Origin: Alphaproteobacteria bacterium
GTDB taxonomy: Bacteria; Pseudomonadota; Alphaproteobacteria; SP197
NCBI GenBank assembly: GCA_022822575.1
Contig: JAJEBJ010000111.1
Location: forward strand, 1 to 9,958
Direction of reading: 5' to 3'
DNA length: 9,958 bases
Shown here: positions 1 through 6,541 of the stretch, one piece after another
Position numbering within the stretch: position 1 is the first letter of the stretch
Layout: every line of letters starts with the position of its first letter
Made by a program: the position numbers and the translations under genes
The notes under the pieces: model-generated
The model's input: only the letters and a program-made list of their open reading frames with translations
Databases searched by the model: none
What the model was told of the DNA's origin: nothing

Positions 1-365
1 AAGGGCATGCCGCGGCGCCGGCGACCGGCGAGGAGGAACGCCAGAGCGATGAGAGCGCCGGAAAGTGCCGTGATGCAGAGGAAGGGAACGAGGCCGCCGA
101 AACCCGTCCAGCAGGAGACCGCAGCCATCAGTTTCGCGTCGCCGGCGCCGAGCCAACCGATCCATGCGAGAGCAAGGCCGACGACGAGAACGCCGCCGCC
201 GCACGCAAGGTGCCAGGCCATATCCCGGTCACCGCCCATGAGGGAGACGAGGGGGCAGGTGACGGCGATCGCCAGAACGACGGGATCGGGGATCCTCTGC
301 CGGCGCAGATCCTCGACCGCCGCGATTGCAACGAGGATCACCGGGATCAGGGCGACGTCATTCAC
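1..365 (-). CDS. cpaA: CpaA-type prepilin peptidase (A24), 3' end beyond window
   Basis: Type IV prepilin leader peptidase of the small CpaA/TadV kind, an inner-membrane aspartic protease that cleaves the leader of Flp/Tad pilins. The frame starts at a GTG (363-365) with a good ribosome site (GGAGGA, 6 nt upstream) and stays open for 121 codons to the left edge; family members are usually about 160-180 residues, so the C-terminus is missing. Visible marks are the two catalytic aspartates: D19 in VEDLRRQRIPD and D76 in the LGAGDAKLMAA motif (the family GxGD). Hydrophobic segments lie at about residues 4-17, 29-42, 50-72 and 92-113, as expected for a multi-span protein. The N-terminal methylase domain of full PilD is absent, which fits CpaA. 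Other Tad pilus genes are not in view. The GTG start is chosen from the ribosome site and from the short lead before D19. Confidence 0.85.
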   Translation of the reverse strand, partial: MNDVALIPVILVAIAAVEDLRRQRIPDPVVLAIAVTCPLVSLMGGDRDMAWHLACGGGVLVVGLALAWIGWLGAGDAKLMAAVSCWTGFGGLVPFLCITALSGALIALAFLLAGRRRRGMP

Positions 366-371
366 CCCGTG

Positions 372-377
372 TCCTCC
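372..377 (-). promoter_or_regulatory. Ribosome binding site deciding the GTG start of cpaA
   Basis: GGAGGA on the minus strand with a 6-nt spacer (CACGGG) to the GTG at 363-365. It is the main support for a GTG start, because there is no ATG near the expected N-terminus in this frame. Confidence 0.65.
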
Positions 378-487
378 CCGCACCACGGATGATCATGCCA
401 TCACTCGGCACGCCGGGTCGCGAATCTGCCGTGCCAGGCGCCCGAATGCGCGCCCTTTTCCGTGATGTTACCGGCACTGCATGCCGT

Positions 488-1204
488 TCAGAGAGGAAGG
501 CGTGGCTGGGCCGGCTTTCTGCCCACGGGCTCGACACAGCGGGGATCATCGTTGGTGGCCTTGTTCACCAGCGGACCCACCTGATGAAGGGTCATCGTCT
601 CCGGCGGAAGGGGACCGAGAGACATGTCATCTCCCGCAAGCCACGGCTTGCATGACTCGAACGGCAGGATCACCGGCATGCGGTGGTGTAACCGCGATAT
701 GTCCGCGTTGGCTGCGGTGGTCAGGATGGTGCAGGTTTCCAGCGCGTCGCCCTCCCGCAGGTCGGCCAGCGCTCCCGTCAGCTCCTGACCGGCCGGCACC
801 ATCCAGCGCTCCCACAGGCCGGCGAAGAAGAAAAGGCCACCCTCCTTCATCGTAATCAGCCAGGGCTGCCTCGCCTTGCGCTCGCCTGTCCACTCGTAGA
901 ATCCGTCGGCCGGGATGAGGCAGCGGCGCGACCGCCAGGCAGAGCGGAATGACGGCTTCTCCTGAGCCGTCTCCGAGCGGGCGTTGATCAACCGGTAGCC
1001 GATGTTGGGCTCCTTCGCCCACGAGGGAATCAGGCCCCAGCGGGTCATGGCGAGGCGACGCCCGCCATCTTCGGCGCGCACGGTCGCGACCTGCTGTCCC
1101 GGCGCCACGTTGTAGCGTGGCGCCAGGTTCGCCGGTGTTCCGATGAGGTCGAGCAGCTCGTGGATCTCGCGCCAGCTGAAACGCTGTGTGAAGCGACCGC
1201 ACAT
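488..1204 (-). CDS. yedK: SRAP domain protein (YedK/HMCES family), abasic-site DNA-protein crosslinker
   Basis: SOS response-associated peptidase (SRAP) family protein of 238 residues. Family members use Cys2 to form a thiazolidine crosslink with abasic sites in single-stranded DNA, shielding them during replication; Cys2 is exposed by removal of Met1. All hallmark positions are present: MCGRF at the N-terminus (C2), N74 in INARSET, E104 in DGFYEW and H173 in LHHRMPVIL. The length is normal for bacterial members. The start is fixed by the need for Cys at position 2, and a plausible ribosome site (AAGGTGG) lies 4 nt upstream. It is divergent from the solute-binding protein gene and lies in line with cpaA, 122 bp upstream of it. 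I find no alphaproteobacterial LexA box (GTTC-N7-GTTC) in the upstream gap, so SOS control is not supported here. Identification is firm; the biological role is taken from studied family members. Confidence 0.95.
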   Translation of the reverse strand: MCGRFTQRFSWREIHELLDLIGTPANLAPRYNVAPGQQVATVRAEDGGRRLAMTRWGLIPSWAKEPNIGYRLINARSETAQEKPSFRSAWRSRRCLIPADGFYEWTGERKARQPWLITMKEGGLFFFAGLWERWMVPAGQELTGALADLREGDALETCTILTTAANADISRLHHRMPVILPFESCKPWLAGDDMSLGPLPPETMTLHQVGPLVNKATNDDPRCVEPVGRKPAQPRLPL

Positions 1205-1232
1205 GTCACCACCTTGGCACAGTTGCCGGAAA

Positions 1233-1288
1233 CCTGCATCTCGCGTTCACTGATGCAAGGCATTCGCCCGCGCGATCTCCGATGCAGG
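1233..1288. promoter_or_regulatory. Candidate operator: repeated TGCATC/GATGCA hexamers
   Basis: The divergent gap contains TGCATC at 1235-1240 and its reverse complement GATGCA at 1252-1257 and again at 1281-1286. The outer pair extends to a perfect 8-bp inverted repeat, CCTGCATC (1233-1240) with GATGCAGG (1281-1288); the inner pair is separated by 11 bp. The block sits upstream of the candidate promoter of the binding-protein gene and close to the yedK start. An operator for a regulator of either gene is an inference; no regulator gene is in the window. Confidence 0.35.
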
Positions 1289-1299
1289 GATGATGACGT

Positions 1300-1328
1300 T
1301 TGTGCGTTCGGGTGGCGCGGGCTAACAT
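1300..1328 (+). promoter_or_regulatory. Weak candidate sigma70-type promoter of the ABC importer genes
   Basis: TTGTGC (1300-1305) and TAACAT (1323-1328) are separated by 17 bp, with 3 of 6 and 4 of 6 matches to TTGACA and TATAAT. Transcription would begin near 1335 and give a leader of about 58 nt before the ATG at 1393. Position and spacing fit, but matches this weak are common by chance. Confidence 0.3.
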
Positions 1329-1374
1329 CCACGGCGTTCTGGAAGCGGCCACATGGAGAGCCGCTCCATTCATT

Positions 1375-1382
1375 GAGGAGGA
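1375..1382 (+). promoter_or_regulatory. Strong ribosome binding site of the solute-binding protein
   Basis: GAGGAGGA with a 10-nt spacer to the ATG at 1393. It decides the start against an upstream in-frame ATG at 1300, and is the best Shine-Dalgarno in the window, in line with high expression of a periplasmic binding protein. Confidence 0.75.
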
Positions 1383-1392
1383 TACCGGAACC

Positions 1393-2925
1393 ATGAAAGT
1401 CAGAAAATGGATGCTGCGCTGTGCGGCGGTCGTTGCCACGGCGGGCCTCGTGTGTCCCGCGGCGGCGGAAGGGACTTACGGGGGCACGCTGGTGGCGGCG
1501 TTCTCGGCCGATCCGGGAGGATTCGATCCGGCCCGCGGCCCGAGCGGCATGTCGCACGTGGTGATCGAGCAAGTCTATTCGACCCTGCTCAACCTGGACG
1601 AGAATGCCCAGCCCTATGCCGGGATCGCCGAATCCTGGTCCCAGGCGGAGGATGGACTGTCGTGGACGTTCACCCTGCGCGAGGGCCTGACGTTCCACAA
1701 CGGCGAGGCGCTGACCGCCGAGGATGTCGTCTTCTCGTTCGAGCGCATCCTCGCCCCCGACTCGGGCTATGCCTACAGTTCACAGATCGAGACCATTTCG
1801 GAGGTCGTGGCGGTGGACGACCTGACGGTCGAGTTCCGGCTCAACCGGGTGACGGGACCGTTCGAGATCTACATGGCCTTCCCCGGTTCATCGATCGTGC
1901 CGAAGGATCTCGTGGAATCGGACTGGGATCTCAATGCCCATCCGGTCGGCAGTGGCCCCTTCAAGTTTGTCTCCTACGCGCCCCGCGATTCGATCGTGTT
2001 CGAGAAGAACGAGGACTACTACGAGGAAGGACGGCCCTATTTCGATGGCATGGTCTACCGGATCATCTCGGATCCGACGGCGCTTTCCAACGGGTTGAAG
2101 TCCGGAGAGATTCACTTCTCCAACGAGGTGCCGCCCAAGGACTGGAGCGCCATTGTCTCTCAGGACAACATGGTCGATGCGGCGATCGAGGGATCCCGCT
2201 ACTTCTGGATGGTGCCGAACCATACCCGCGAGCCTCTGGGCAATCCTCTCGTGAGGCGCGCCATCGCCCACGCCCTCAACCGGGCGGCGATCGTGCAGGG
2301 CGCGTTCTACGGCCAGGCGACAGCCATCCTGGGCGGGGTGATTCCCGAGTGGAACTGGGGCTTTGCGGGACTCTCCGAGTTCGCGCCCCAGGGCGACATC
2401 GAAAAGGCGAAGGCGCTGATGGCCGAGGCCGGAGTCGCGGAAGGAACGCCGCTCTCGCTCACCATGGTGTCGTCGTGGCCTCCGATGATGTCAATGGCGC
2501 CGATCATCCAGGCCAACCTGGCGCAGATCGGTTTCAATGCGACGATCGACACTATGGAGGTGCCGCGCTACTGGGATGAGGTCTGGGGACCCTCCAACTT
2601 CGATCTCACCGTGATGTACTGGCTGTCGCCTCTGGCGGATCCGGATGATTTCGTGACCAACACCTATGCCACGACATCCGCCGTCAACGTGCAGCTCGGC
2701 GGCTCGCAGGAGATGGACGATCTCATGCTGGCAGCCAAGTCGGCCGTCACAGTCGAGGAGCGCAAGGCGCTCTATCTCGAGCAGCAGCAGTTCTCTCTCG
2801 AGACCATGGACGTCATTCCCGTGGTGAACGGCTGGGTCCTGACGGCCCACAGCGACAGCCTGAAGAACTTCAAGCCGATGCGGACCGGGTTCCTCAAGAC
2901 CCTGAAGGACGCCTGGCTGGAGTAA
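1393..2925 (+). CDS. Periplasmic solute-binding protein, family 5 (peptide/nickel type)
   Basis: Extracellular solute-binding protein of the SBP_bac_5 (DppA/OppA) family, 510 residues, the usual size. It would capture the substrate in the periplasm and deliver it to the permeases encoded next. Residues 1-25 are a Sec signal peptide: basic MKVRK, a hydrophobic core, and cleavage probably after the AAA at 23-25. Cys21 is not in a proper lipobox (LVCP), so a free periplasmic protein is more likely than a lipoprotein. The family core is clear: AESW and the FTLREGLTFHNG stretch to AEDVVFSFER at about 79-118, then GSGPFKF (187-192) with the following NEDYY, and a late PVVNGW segment. The ATG at 1393 is chosen over the in-frame ATG at 1300 because of the strong ribosome site and because the signal peptide starts there. 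It is first in the gene train, before a 57-bp gap with a hairpin. The ligand cannot be read from sequence; peptides, opines, glutathione and other amides are all bound in this family. Confidence 0.93.
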   Translation: MKVRKWMLRCAAVVATAGLVCPAAAEGTYGGTLVAAFSADPGGFDPARGPSGMSHVVIEQVYSTLLNLDENAQPYAGIAESWSQAEDGLSWTFTLREGLTFHNGEALTAEDVVFSFERILAPDSGYAYSSQIETISEVVAVDDLTVEFRLNRVTGPFEIYMAFPGSSIVPKDLVESDWDLNAHPVGSGPFKFVSYAPRDSIVFEKNEDYYEEGRPYFDGMVYRIISDPTALSNGLKSGEIHFSNEVPPKDWSAIVSQDNMVDAAIEGSRYFWMVPNHTREPLGNPLVRRAIAHALNRAAIVQGAFYGQATAILGGVIPEWNWGFAGLSEFAPQGDIEKAKALMAEAGVAEGTPLSLTMVSSWPPMMSMAPIIQANLAQIGFNATIDTMEVPRYWDEVWGPSNFDLTVMYWLSPLADPDDFVTNTYATTSAVNVQLGGSQEMDDLMLAAKSAVTVEERKALYLEQQQFSLETMDVIPVVNGWVLTAHSDSLKNFKPMRTGFLKTLKDAWLE

Positions 2926-2940
2926 CGGCGACTTCCTGCC

Positions 2941-2970
2941 CCGGCGCCGGCTCGTGCGAACCGGCGCCGG
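2941..2970 (+). promoter_or_regulatory. Perfect 10-bp GC hairpin between binding protein and permease genes
   Basis: The palindromic decamer CCGGCGCCGG occurs at 2941-2950 and again at 2961-2970 with a 10-nt spacer, so RNA can form a 10-bp all-GC stem. The spacer can add a short TC/GA extension around a GUGC loop after one mismatch. No U-tract follows, so it is not a standard terminator. By analogy with hairpins after other binding-protein genes (malE-malF is the classic case), it may stabilise the upstream message or attenuate the downstream genes; that role is inferred. Confidence 0.6.
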
Positions 2971-2982
2971 TGGCGCCCGGCG

Positions 2983-3939
2983 ATGCTCGCTCTCGTTTTC
3001 TGGAGGCTTGCCTCCTTCATTCCGACGCTGATTGTGGCGTCGGCCATCCTGTTCGTCGCCGTCAACGTCGTTCCCGGCTCGGCTGCGCTGTCGGCGCTTG
3101 GCATCCACGCCACACCCCAGGCTCTCAAGCGTTTCGAGCACCAGCACGGTCTCGACCGGCCCCTTGCCGTCCAGTACGTGGAGTGGGCAGGCAAGGCGCT
3201 GCAGGGCGATTTCGGCACGTCGTTCCAGAACGCCGTGCCCGTCGGTCCGGAGGTGAGGAAGCGCATTCCCGTCACCCTGCAGCTGGCGGGCATGGCCTTC
3301 GTGGTGGCCATCGTGCTCGCGATTCCCCTGGGCGTGGTGGCCGGATTCCGCCACCAGACCGGCGCCGACGGAGTGGTGACGACGCTGGCCACTCTCTTCG
3401 GCTCGACGCCGAACTTCTGGCTGGCCACGCTGCTGATCTGGTTCTTCTCGCTGCAGCTGGGCTGGTTGCCCACCGGCGGCTACATTCCGTTTGCCGAGGA
3501 TCCGGCAGGCAATCTCGAGCGCATGCTGCTTCCGTGCATCGCTCTCGGGGTCGTTTCGTCAGGTCTCCTCATCCGCATCATGCGTACCGCGGTGATCGAG
3601 GTGATGTCCTCGAACTTCATCGAGACGGCACGCTCCAAGGGCGTCGGCGACCTGCGCCTCGTCAGTTTTCACGTGCTGCGCAACGCCTTCATCCCGTTCT
3701 TCACCGTCAGTGCCGTCGAGTTCGGTTTCCTTGTCGGCAGTGTCGTCATCATCGAGGACGTGTTCCGCATTCCGGGAATCGGTTCCCTCGTCCTCGTGGG
3801 TATCATCAACCGCGACTATCCGGTGCTCCTGGCCGCGGCCATGACCGTCACCGTCATTGTTCTCGTCGTCAATCTCATCGTCGATCTGGCGGCCCAGGTG
3901 ATTGATCCTCGCCAGGTCCGCACCGGACACGGATCATGA
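2983..3939 (+). CDS. ABC importer permease, DppB/OppB type
   Basis: Inner-membrane permease of the peptide/nickel ABC importers (BPD_transp_1 domain), 318 residues, typical for the B subunit. An N-terminal membrane span (about 5-30) is followed by the family's periplasmic segment with GLDRPLAVQYVEW and GDFGTS (about 56-80), then five more hydrophobic spans near 97-121, 138-158, 182-198, 240-258 and 282-303. The cytoplasmic EAA loop that docks on the ATPase is at about 213-238 (IETARSKGVGDLRLV onward), and the C-terminus has the family's VIDPR. The ATG at 2983 has no clear Shine-Dalgarno and lies 12 nt after the hairpin, yet gives exactly the expected N-terminus. Its stop overlaps the next start as ATGA (3936-3939), so the two permeases are translationally coupled. 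Confidence 0.93.
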   Translation: MLALVFWRLASFIPTLIVASAILFVAVNVVPGSAALSALGIHATPQALKRFEHQHGLDRPLAVQYVEWAGKALQGDFGTSFQNAVPVGPEVRKRIPVTLQLAGMAFVVAIVLAIPLGVVAGFRHQTGADGVVTTLATLFGSTPNFWLATLLIWFFSLQLGWLPTGGYIPFAEDPAGNLERMLLPCIALGVVSSGLLIRIMRTAVIEVMSSNFIETARSKGVGDLRLVSFHVLRNAFIPFFTVSAVEFGFLVGSVVIIEDVFRIPGIGSLVLVGIINRDYPVLLAAAMTVTVIVLVVNLIVDLAAQVIDPRQVRTGHGS

Positions 3940-4763
3940 TCCGGCGGCTGAACTGGCGGCGCTACGGTCTCGTCGTCGTGACCCTGCCGGTGGTGGCGAT
4001 CGTGTTCCTCGCAGCAGCCCTTGCTCCTGTCATTGCCCCTTACGATCCCTTCGAGCTCGATGTTCTGATGATGCTTCACGGTCCCGGAGCAGACCATCTC
4101 CTGGGCACCGACGAACTGGGACGCGACATCCTGTCGCGGGTCATCCACGCTTCGCGAGTCTCCATCGTCGTCGGTCTTGTCGCTGTTGCCATCGGCGCCA
4201 TCGGCGGCACCCTCATCGGGGTTCTCGCGGCCCACTTCGGCGGTGCTGTCGACTCCGTCCTGATGCGCTTCATGGAGATCGTCTTCTGCTTTCCGGCGAT
4301 CCTTCTGGCCGTCATCCTCATGGCCAACCTGGGGACATCCGTCCTCAACGCGATGCTCGCCATCGGCATCATCTTCATCCCTGGTTTCGCACGGCTCACC
4401 CGGGCCGTGGCCCAGACGGTGCAACGCCAGTCCTTTCTCGAGGCGGCGATCTGCCTCGGGATAGGGCCCTTTCGCCTCATCACCCGCGAAATCCTGCCCA
4501 ATGTCATCGGCCCGGTTCTGGTCGAGGCCGCCGTCGCCTTCTCCTACGCCGTGCTTCTCGAATCGGCGCTGTCGTTTCTCGGTCTGGGTGCCCAGCCTCC
4601 GGAGCCCTCATGGGGAAACATGATCAACACCGGACGAGGCTTCATCGACCAGGCGCCGTGGATCAGCCTCGCGCCCGGCGCCGCACTCTTCGTCACGGTG
4701 TTCAGTTTCAATCTCCTGGGAGACGGGCTGCGCGATGTGCTCGACCCGAAACTCCATGACTGA
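3936..4763 (+). CDS. ABC importer permease, DppC/OppC type
   Basis: Second permease of the importer, 275 residues, forming the membrane channel with the DppB-like partner. It starts with an OppC-type N-terminal span (about 11-34, ending in the APVIAPYDPFE motif), then the HLLGTDELGRDILSR signature at 54-68. The transport domain follows, with spans near 75-98, 111-131, 136-152, 195-212 and 244-262. The EAA docking loop is at about 167-192 (FLEAAICLGIGPFRLI onward), and the LGLGAQPPEPSWG motif is at 215-227. The start is fixed by the 4-bp ATGA overlap with the upstream permease. The ATPase that follows begins 8 bp inside this gene's end. Nothing is truncated or unusual. The substrate class is not resolved by the permease sequence. 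Confidence 0.94.
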   Translation: MIRRLNWRRYGLVVVTLPVVAIVFLAAALAPVIAPYDPFELDVLMMLHGPGADHLLGTDELGRDILSRVIHASRVSIVVGLVAVAIGAIGGTLIGVLAAHFGGAVDSVLMRFMEIVFCFPAILLAVILMANLGTSVLNAMLAIGIIFIPGFARLTRAVAQTVQRQSFLEAAICLGIGPFRLITREILPNVIGPVLVEAAVAFSYAVLLESALSFLGLGAQPPEPSWGNMINTGRGFIDQAPWISLAPGAALFVTVFSFNLLGDGLRDVLDPKLHD

Positions 4764-5730
4764 TCCTGGCCAGAAAGCGGAACGCCTTCTCGAGGTCGAA
4801 GGGCTCACTATCGTGCTCCGGCACCGTCACCGGCCACCGGCGGCCATTGCCCGGGACGTGTCGCTCCACGTGAATGCCGGCGAGATCGTCGGTCTCATCG
4901 GCGAATCGGGCAGCGGCAAGACCATGACCGCCAAGTCGCTGATCGGCCTGCTGCCCGACCGCATGGAGGTGGTCTCCGGCCACGTCCGGTTCCGCGGGCG
5001 CGACCTTCTCGATGGAGGGGATCCGGGACGCGTGCGCGGCAGGGAGATTGCTCTCATACCCCAGGACGCCCTCCATGCGCTCAATCCGGTGAAGACGATC
5101 GGCTGGCAGGTCGGCGAACCGCTGAAGGTGCATGGCAGATTGCGCCAGAGGCGCATCGCAAACGTTGTCGGGGATCTTCTCGAGCGCGTGCACATTCCCG
5201 ATGCGAGGCGCCGTGTTGGCGACTACCCGCACCAGTTCTCCGGTGGTATGCAACAGAGGGCGCTGACAGCCATGGCGCTCTCGATGGAACCGCCTCTCAT
5301 CCTTGCAGACGAACCGACGACGGCGCTCGATGTCACCATCCAGGCGGAGATCATCGATCTCATCGGCGAGTTGCGGGACGCCACGGGGGCCAGTTTTCTC
5401 TTCATCTCCCACGATCTGGCACTGGTCTCCAGTTTCTGCGACAGGATCTACGTCATGTATGCCGGAGAGATCGTCGAGAGTGGAACGACGGACGCCATCT
5501 TCAATCACACCCGCCATCCCTACACGCGGGCGCTCATCGGCGCCGCGCCGCGCCTTGCCGGCAATCCGGAGAGGCTGCCGACGATCCCGGGAAGGATCCC
5601 CCGGCCCCACGAGGAGATCCGCGGATGCCGGTTCCGCGAACGGTGCCCCGAGGCCGGTGCCGCGTGCGGGGAGGCGCCGCGCCTAGAGACGGCGGGCGGT
5701 GATCATGCGTATCGCTGCTGGTACGCTTGA
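4756..5730 (+). CDS. ABC importer ATPase, DppD/OppD type, with four-cysteine tail
   Basis: Cytoplasmic ATP-binding subunit, 324 residues, that powers the importer with the next gene's product. All motifs are present: Walker A GESGSGKT (49-56), Q-loop Q103 in IPQD, signature FSGGMQQR (161-168), Walker B LILADEP (181-187, with D185 and E186) and switch H219 in SHD. The C-terminal oligopeptide/dipeptide domain begins near HPYTRAL (254-260) and carries four cysteines, C291, C297, C304 and C321 (C-x5-C-x6-C-x16-C). This pattern is known to ligate a 4Fe-4S cluster in Dpp-type ATPases. The ATG at 4756 overlaps the permease stop by 8 bp. An in-frame ATG at 4735 lies deeper in the permease gene and adds a non-conserved MCSTRNS, so it is less likely. 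The 3' end overlaps or nearly touches the next ATPase, depending on that gene's start. Confidence 0.94.
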   Translation: MTDPGQKAERLLEVEGLTIVLRHRHRPPAAIARDVSLHVNAGEIVGLIGESGSGKTMTAKSLIGLLPDRMEVVSGHVRFRGRDLLDGGDPGRVRGREIALIPQDALHALNPVKTIGWQVGEPLKVHGRLRQRRIANVVGDLLERVHIPDARRRVGDYPHQFSGGMQQRALTAMALSMEPPLILADEPTTALDVTIQAEIIDLIGELRDATGASFLFISHDLALVSSFCDRIYVMYAGEIVESGTTDAIFNHTRHPYTRALIGAAPRLAGNPERLPTIPGRIPRPHEEIRGCRFRERCPEAGAACGEAPRLETAGGDHAYRCWYA

Positions 5731-5734
5731 GGCG

Positions 5735-6541
5735 ATGCTTCTCGTTGCCAAGAATCTCTCCAGGACCTTCCGTGGCGGAGGCCTGCTGCGCCGAGGCGGC
5801 GACGTGCGGGCCCTGAACGATGTCTCCTTCAGCCTGGCTGAAAACCAGACCTTGGGCATCGTCGGCGAATCGGGGTCCGGCAAGTCGACCCTGTTGCGCG
5901 TCATCCTGCGCCTCACGCCCTATGATTCAGGAAATCTCGCGTTCGACGGTGCCGAGGTCGCCTCGCTCTCAGGCACGGCCCTCAAAGATCTGCGGCGGCG
6001 TGTCCAGCCGGTCTTCCAGGATCCTTATGCGACGTTCAATCCGCGGTTCTCCATCGGTTCTTCGATCGGCCTGGGTTTCGAACTCCTGGGGGAACATCGG
6101 CGTCAGGATGTCCGGGAGGAGGTGAGGCGGCTTCTCGACGATGTCGGTCTCGATCCCGATCTCGAGCGGGCCCTGCCGCACGAGCTCTCCGGAGGCCAGC
6201 GGCAGCGTGCCGCCATCGCCCGGGCGCTGGCCGTCAGGCCGGATCTTCTGCTCCTCGATGAGCCGACATCCGCCCTCGACGTGTCGGTCCAGGCACAGGT
6301 CCTGAACCTCTTCAAGGACCTTCGCCGGCGCTACGGCTTTTCCCTCATTCTCGTGACCCACGATCTCCCGGTCGTCGGCTTCATGTGCGACCATCTCCTC
6401 GTCATGAAGTCGGGCGAAGTGGTCGAAAGGGGCGCGACAGCGACCGTGATCGGCAAACCGGTGTCGCCGTACACCCGCACGCTGATCGATTCGGCGCCCG
6501 AGGTGTCGGGGACGAAAACGCAACCGTTAGCGAGGCCATGA
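5735..6541 (+). CDS. ABC importer ATPase, DppF/OppF type, short C-terminus
   Basis: Second ATP-binding subunit, 268 residues from this start. Walker A GESGSGKS (44-51), Q95 in the Q-loop (FQDP), signature LSGGQRQR (151-158), Walker B LLLLDEP (171-177, with D175 and E176) and H209 in THD are all intact, so it should be active in a heterodimer with the first ATPase. The start is uncertain. ATG 5735 gives the usual MLLVAKNLSRTF opening and lies 4 nt after the previous stop, but ATG 5705 or GTG 5699 are also in frame and would overlap that gene by 26-32 bp; none has a good Shine-Dalgarno. After PYTRTLIDSAP the protein ends within 13 residues, so the four-cysteine tail of its partner is absent; the only cysteine, C218, is in the core. 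The stop TGA overlaps the amidase start. Confidence 0.92.
   Translation: MLLVAKNLSRTFRGGGLLRRGGDVRALNDVSFSLAENQTLGIVGESGSGKSTLLRVILRLTPYDSGNLAFDGAEVASLSGTALKDLRRRVQPVFQDPYATFNPRFSIGSSIGLGFELLGEHRRQDVREEVRRLLDDVGLDPDLERALPHELSGGQRQRAAIARALAVRPDLLLLDEPTSALDVSVQAQVLNLFKDLRRRYGFSLILVTHDLPVVGFMCDHLLVMKSGEVVERGATATVIGKPVSPYTRTLIDSAPEVSGTKTQPLARP

Noticed and set aside
434..460. GC hairpin followed by CTTTTC on the plus strand
   Set aside because: No plus-strand gene ends here, the stem is imperfect and the T-run is only four bases.
7..465. Plus-strand open frame of 152 codons at the left edge
   Set aside because: An Arg/Pro/Thr-rich shadow of the cpaA gene on the other strand, which has both catalytic aspartate motifs and a ribosome site.
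472..486. Hairpin just after the SRAP stop (CGGCA and TGCCG, 5-nt loop)
   Set aside because: Only 5 bp of stem and no T-run on the minus strand, so a terminator cannot be claimed.
1215..1226. TGGCAC followed by TTGC, resembling a sigma54 promoter
   Set aside because: Only 7 bp separate the GG and GC elements; sigma54 promoters need about 10.
1300..1392. Upstream in-frame ATG giving a 541-residue binding protein
   Set aside because: The extra 31 residues would bury the signal peptide, and the ATG at 1393 has a strong ribosome site; the upstream ATG has none.
1205..1392. Possible LexA box controlling the SRAP gene
   Set aside because: GTTC occurs at 1245, 1306 and 1336, but none has a partner GTTC 7 bp downstream, and there is no GAAC pair on the plus strand.
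2491..3354. Minus-strand open frame of 287 codons across the binding protein and first permease
   Set aside because: Rich in H, R, G and E as expected from antisense of high-GC codons; it spans two well-supported genes and an intergenic hairpin.
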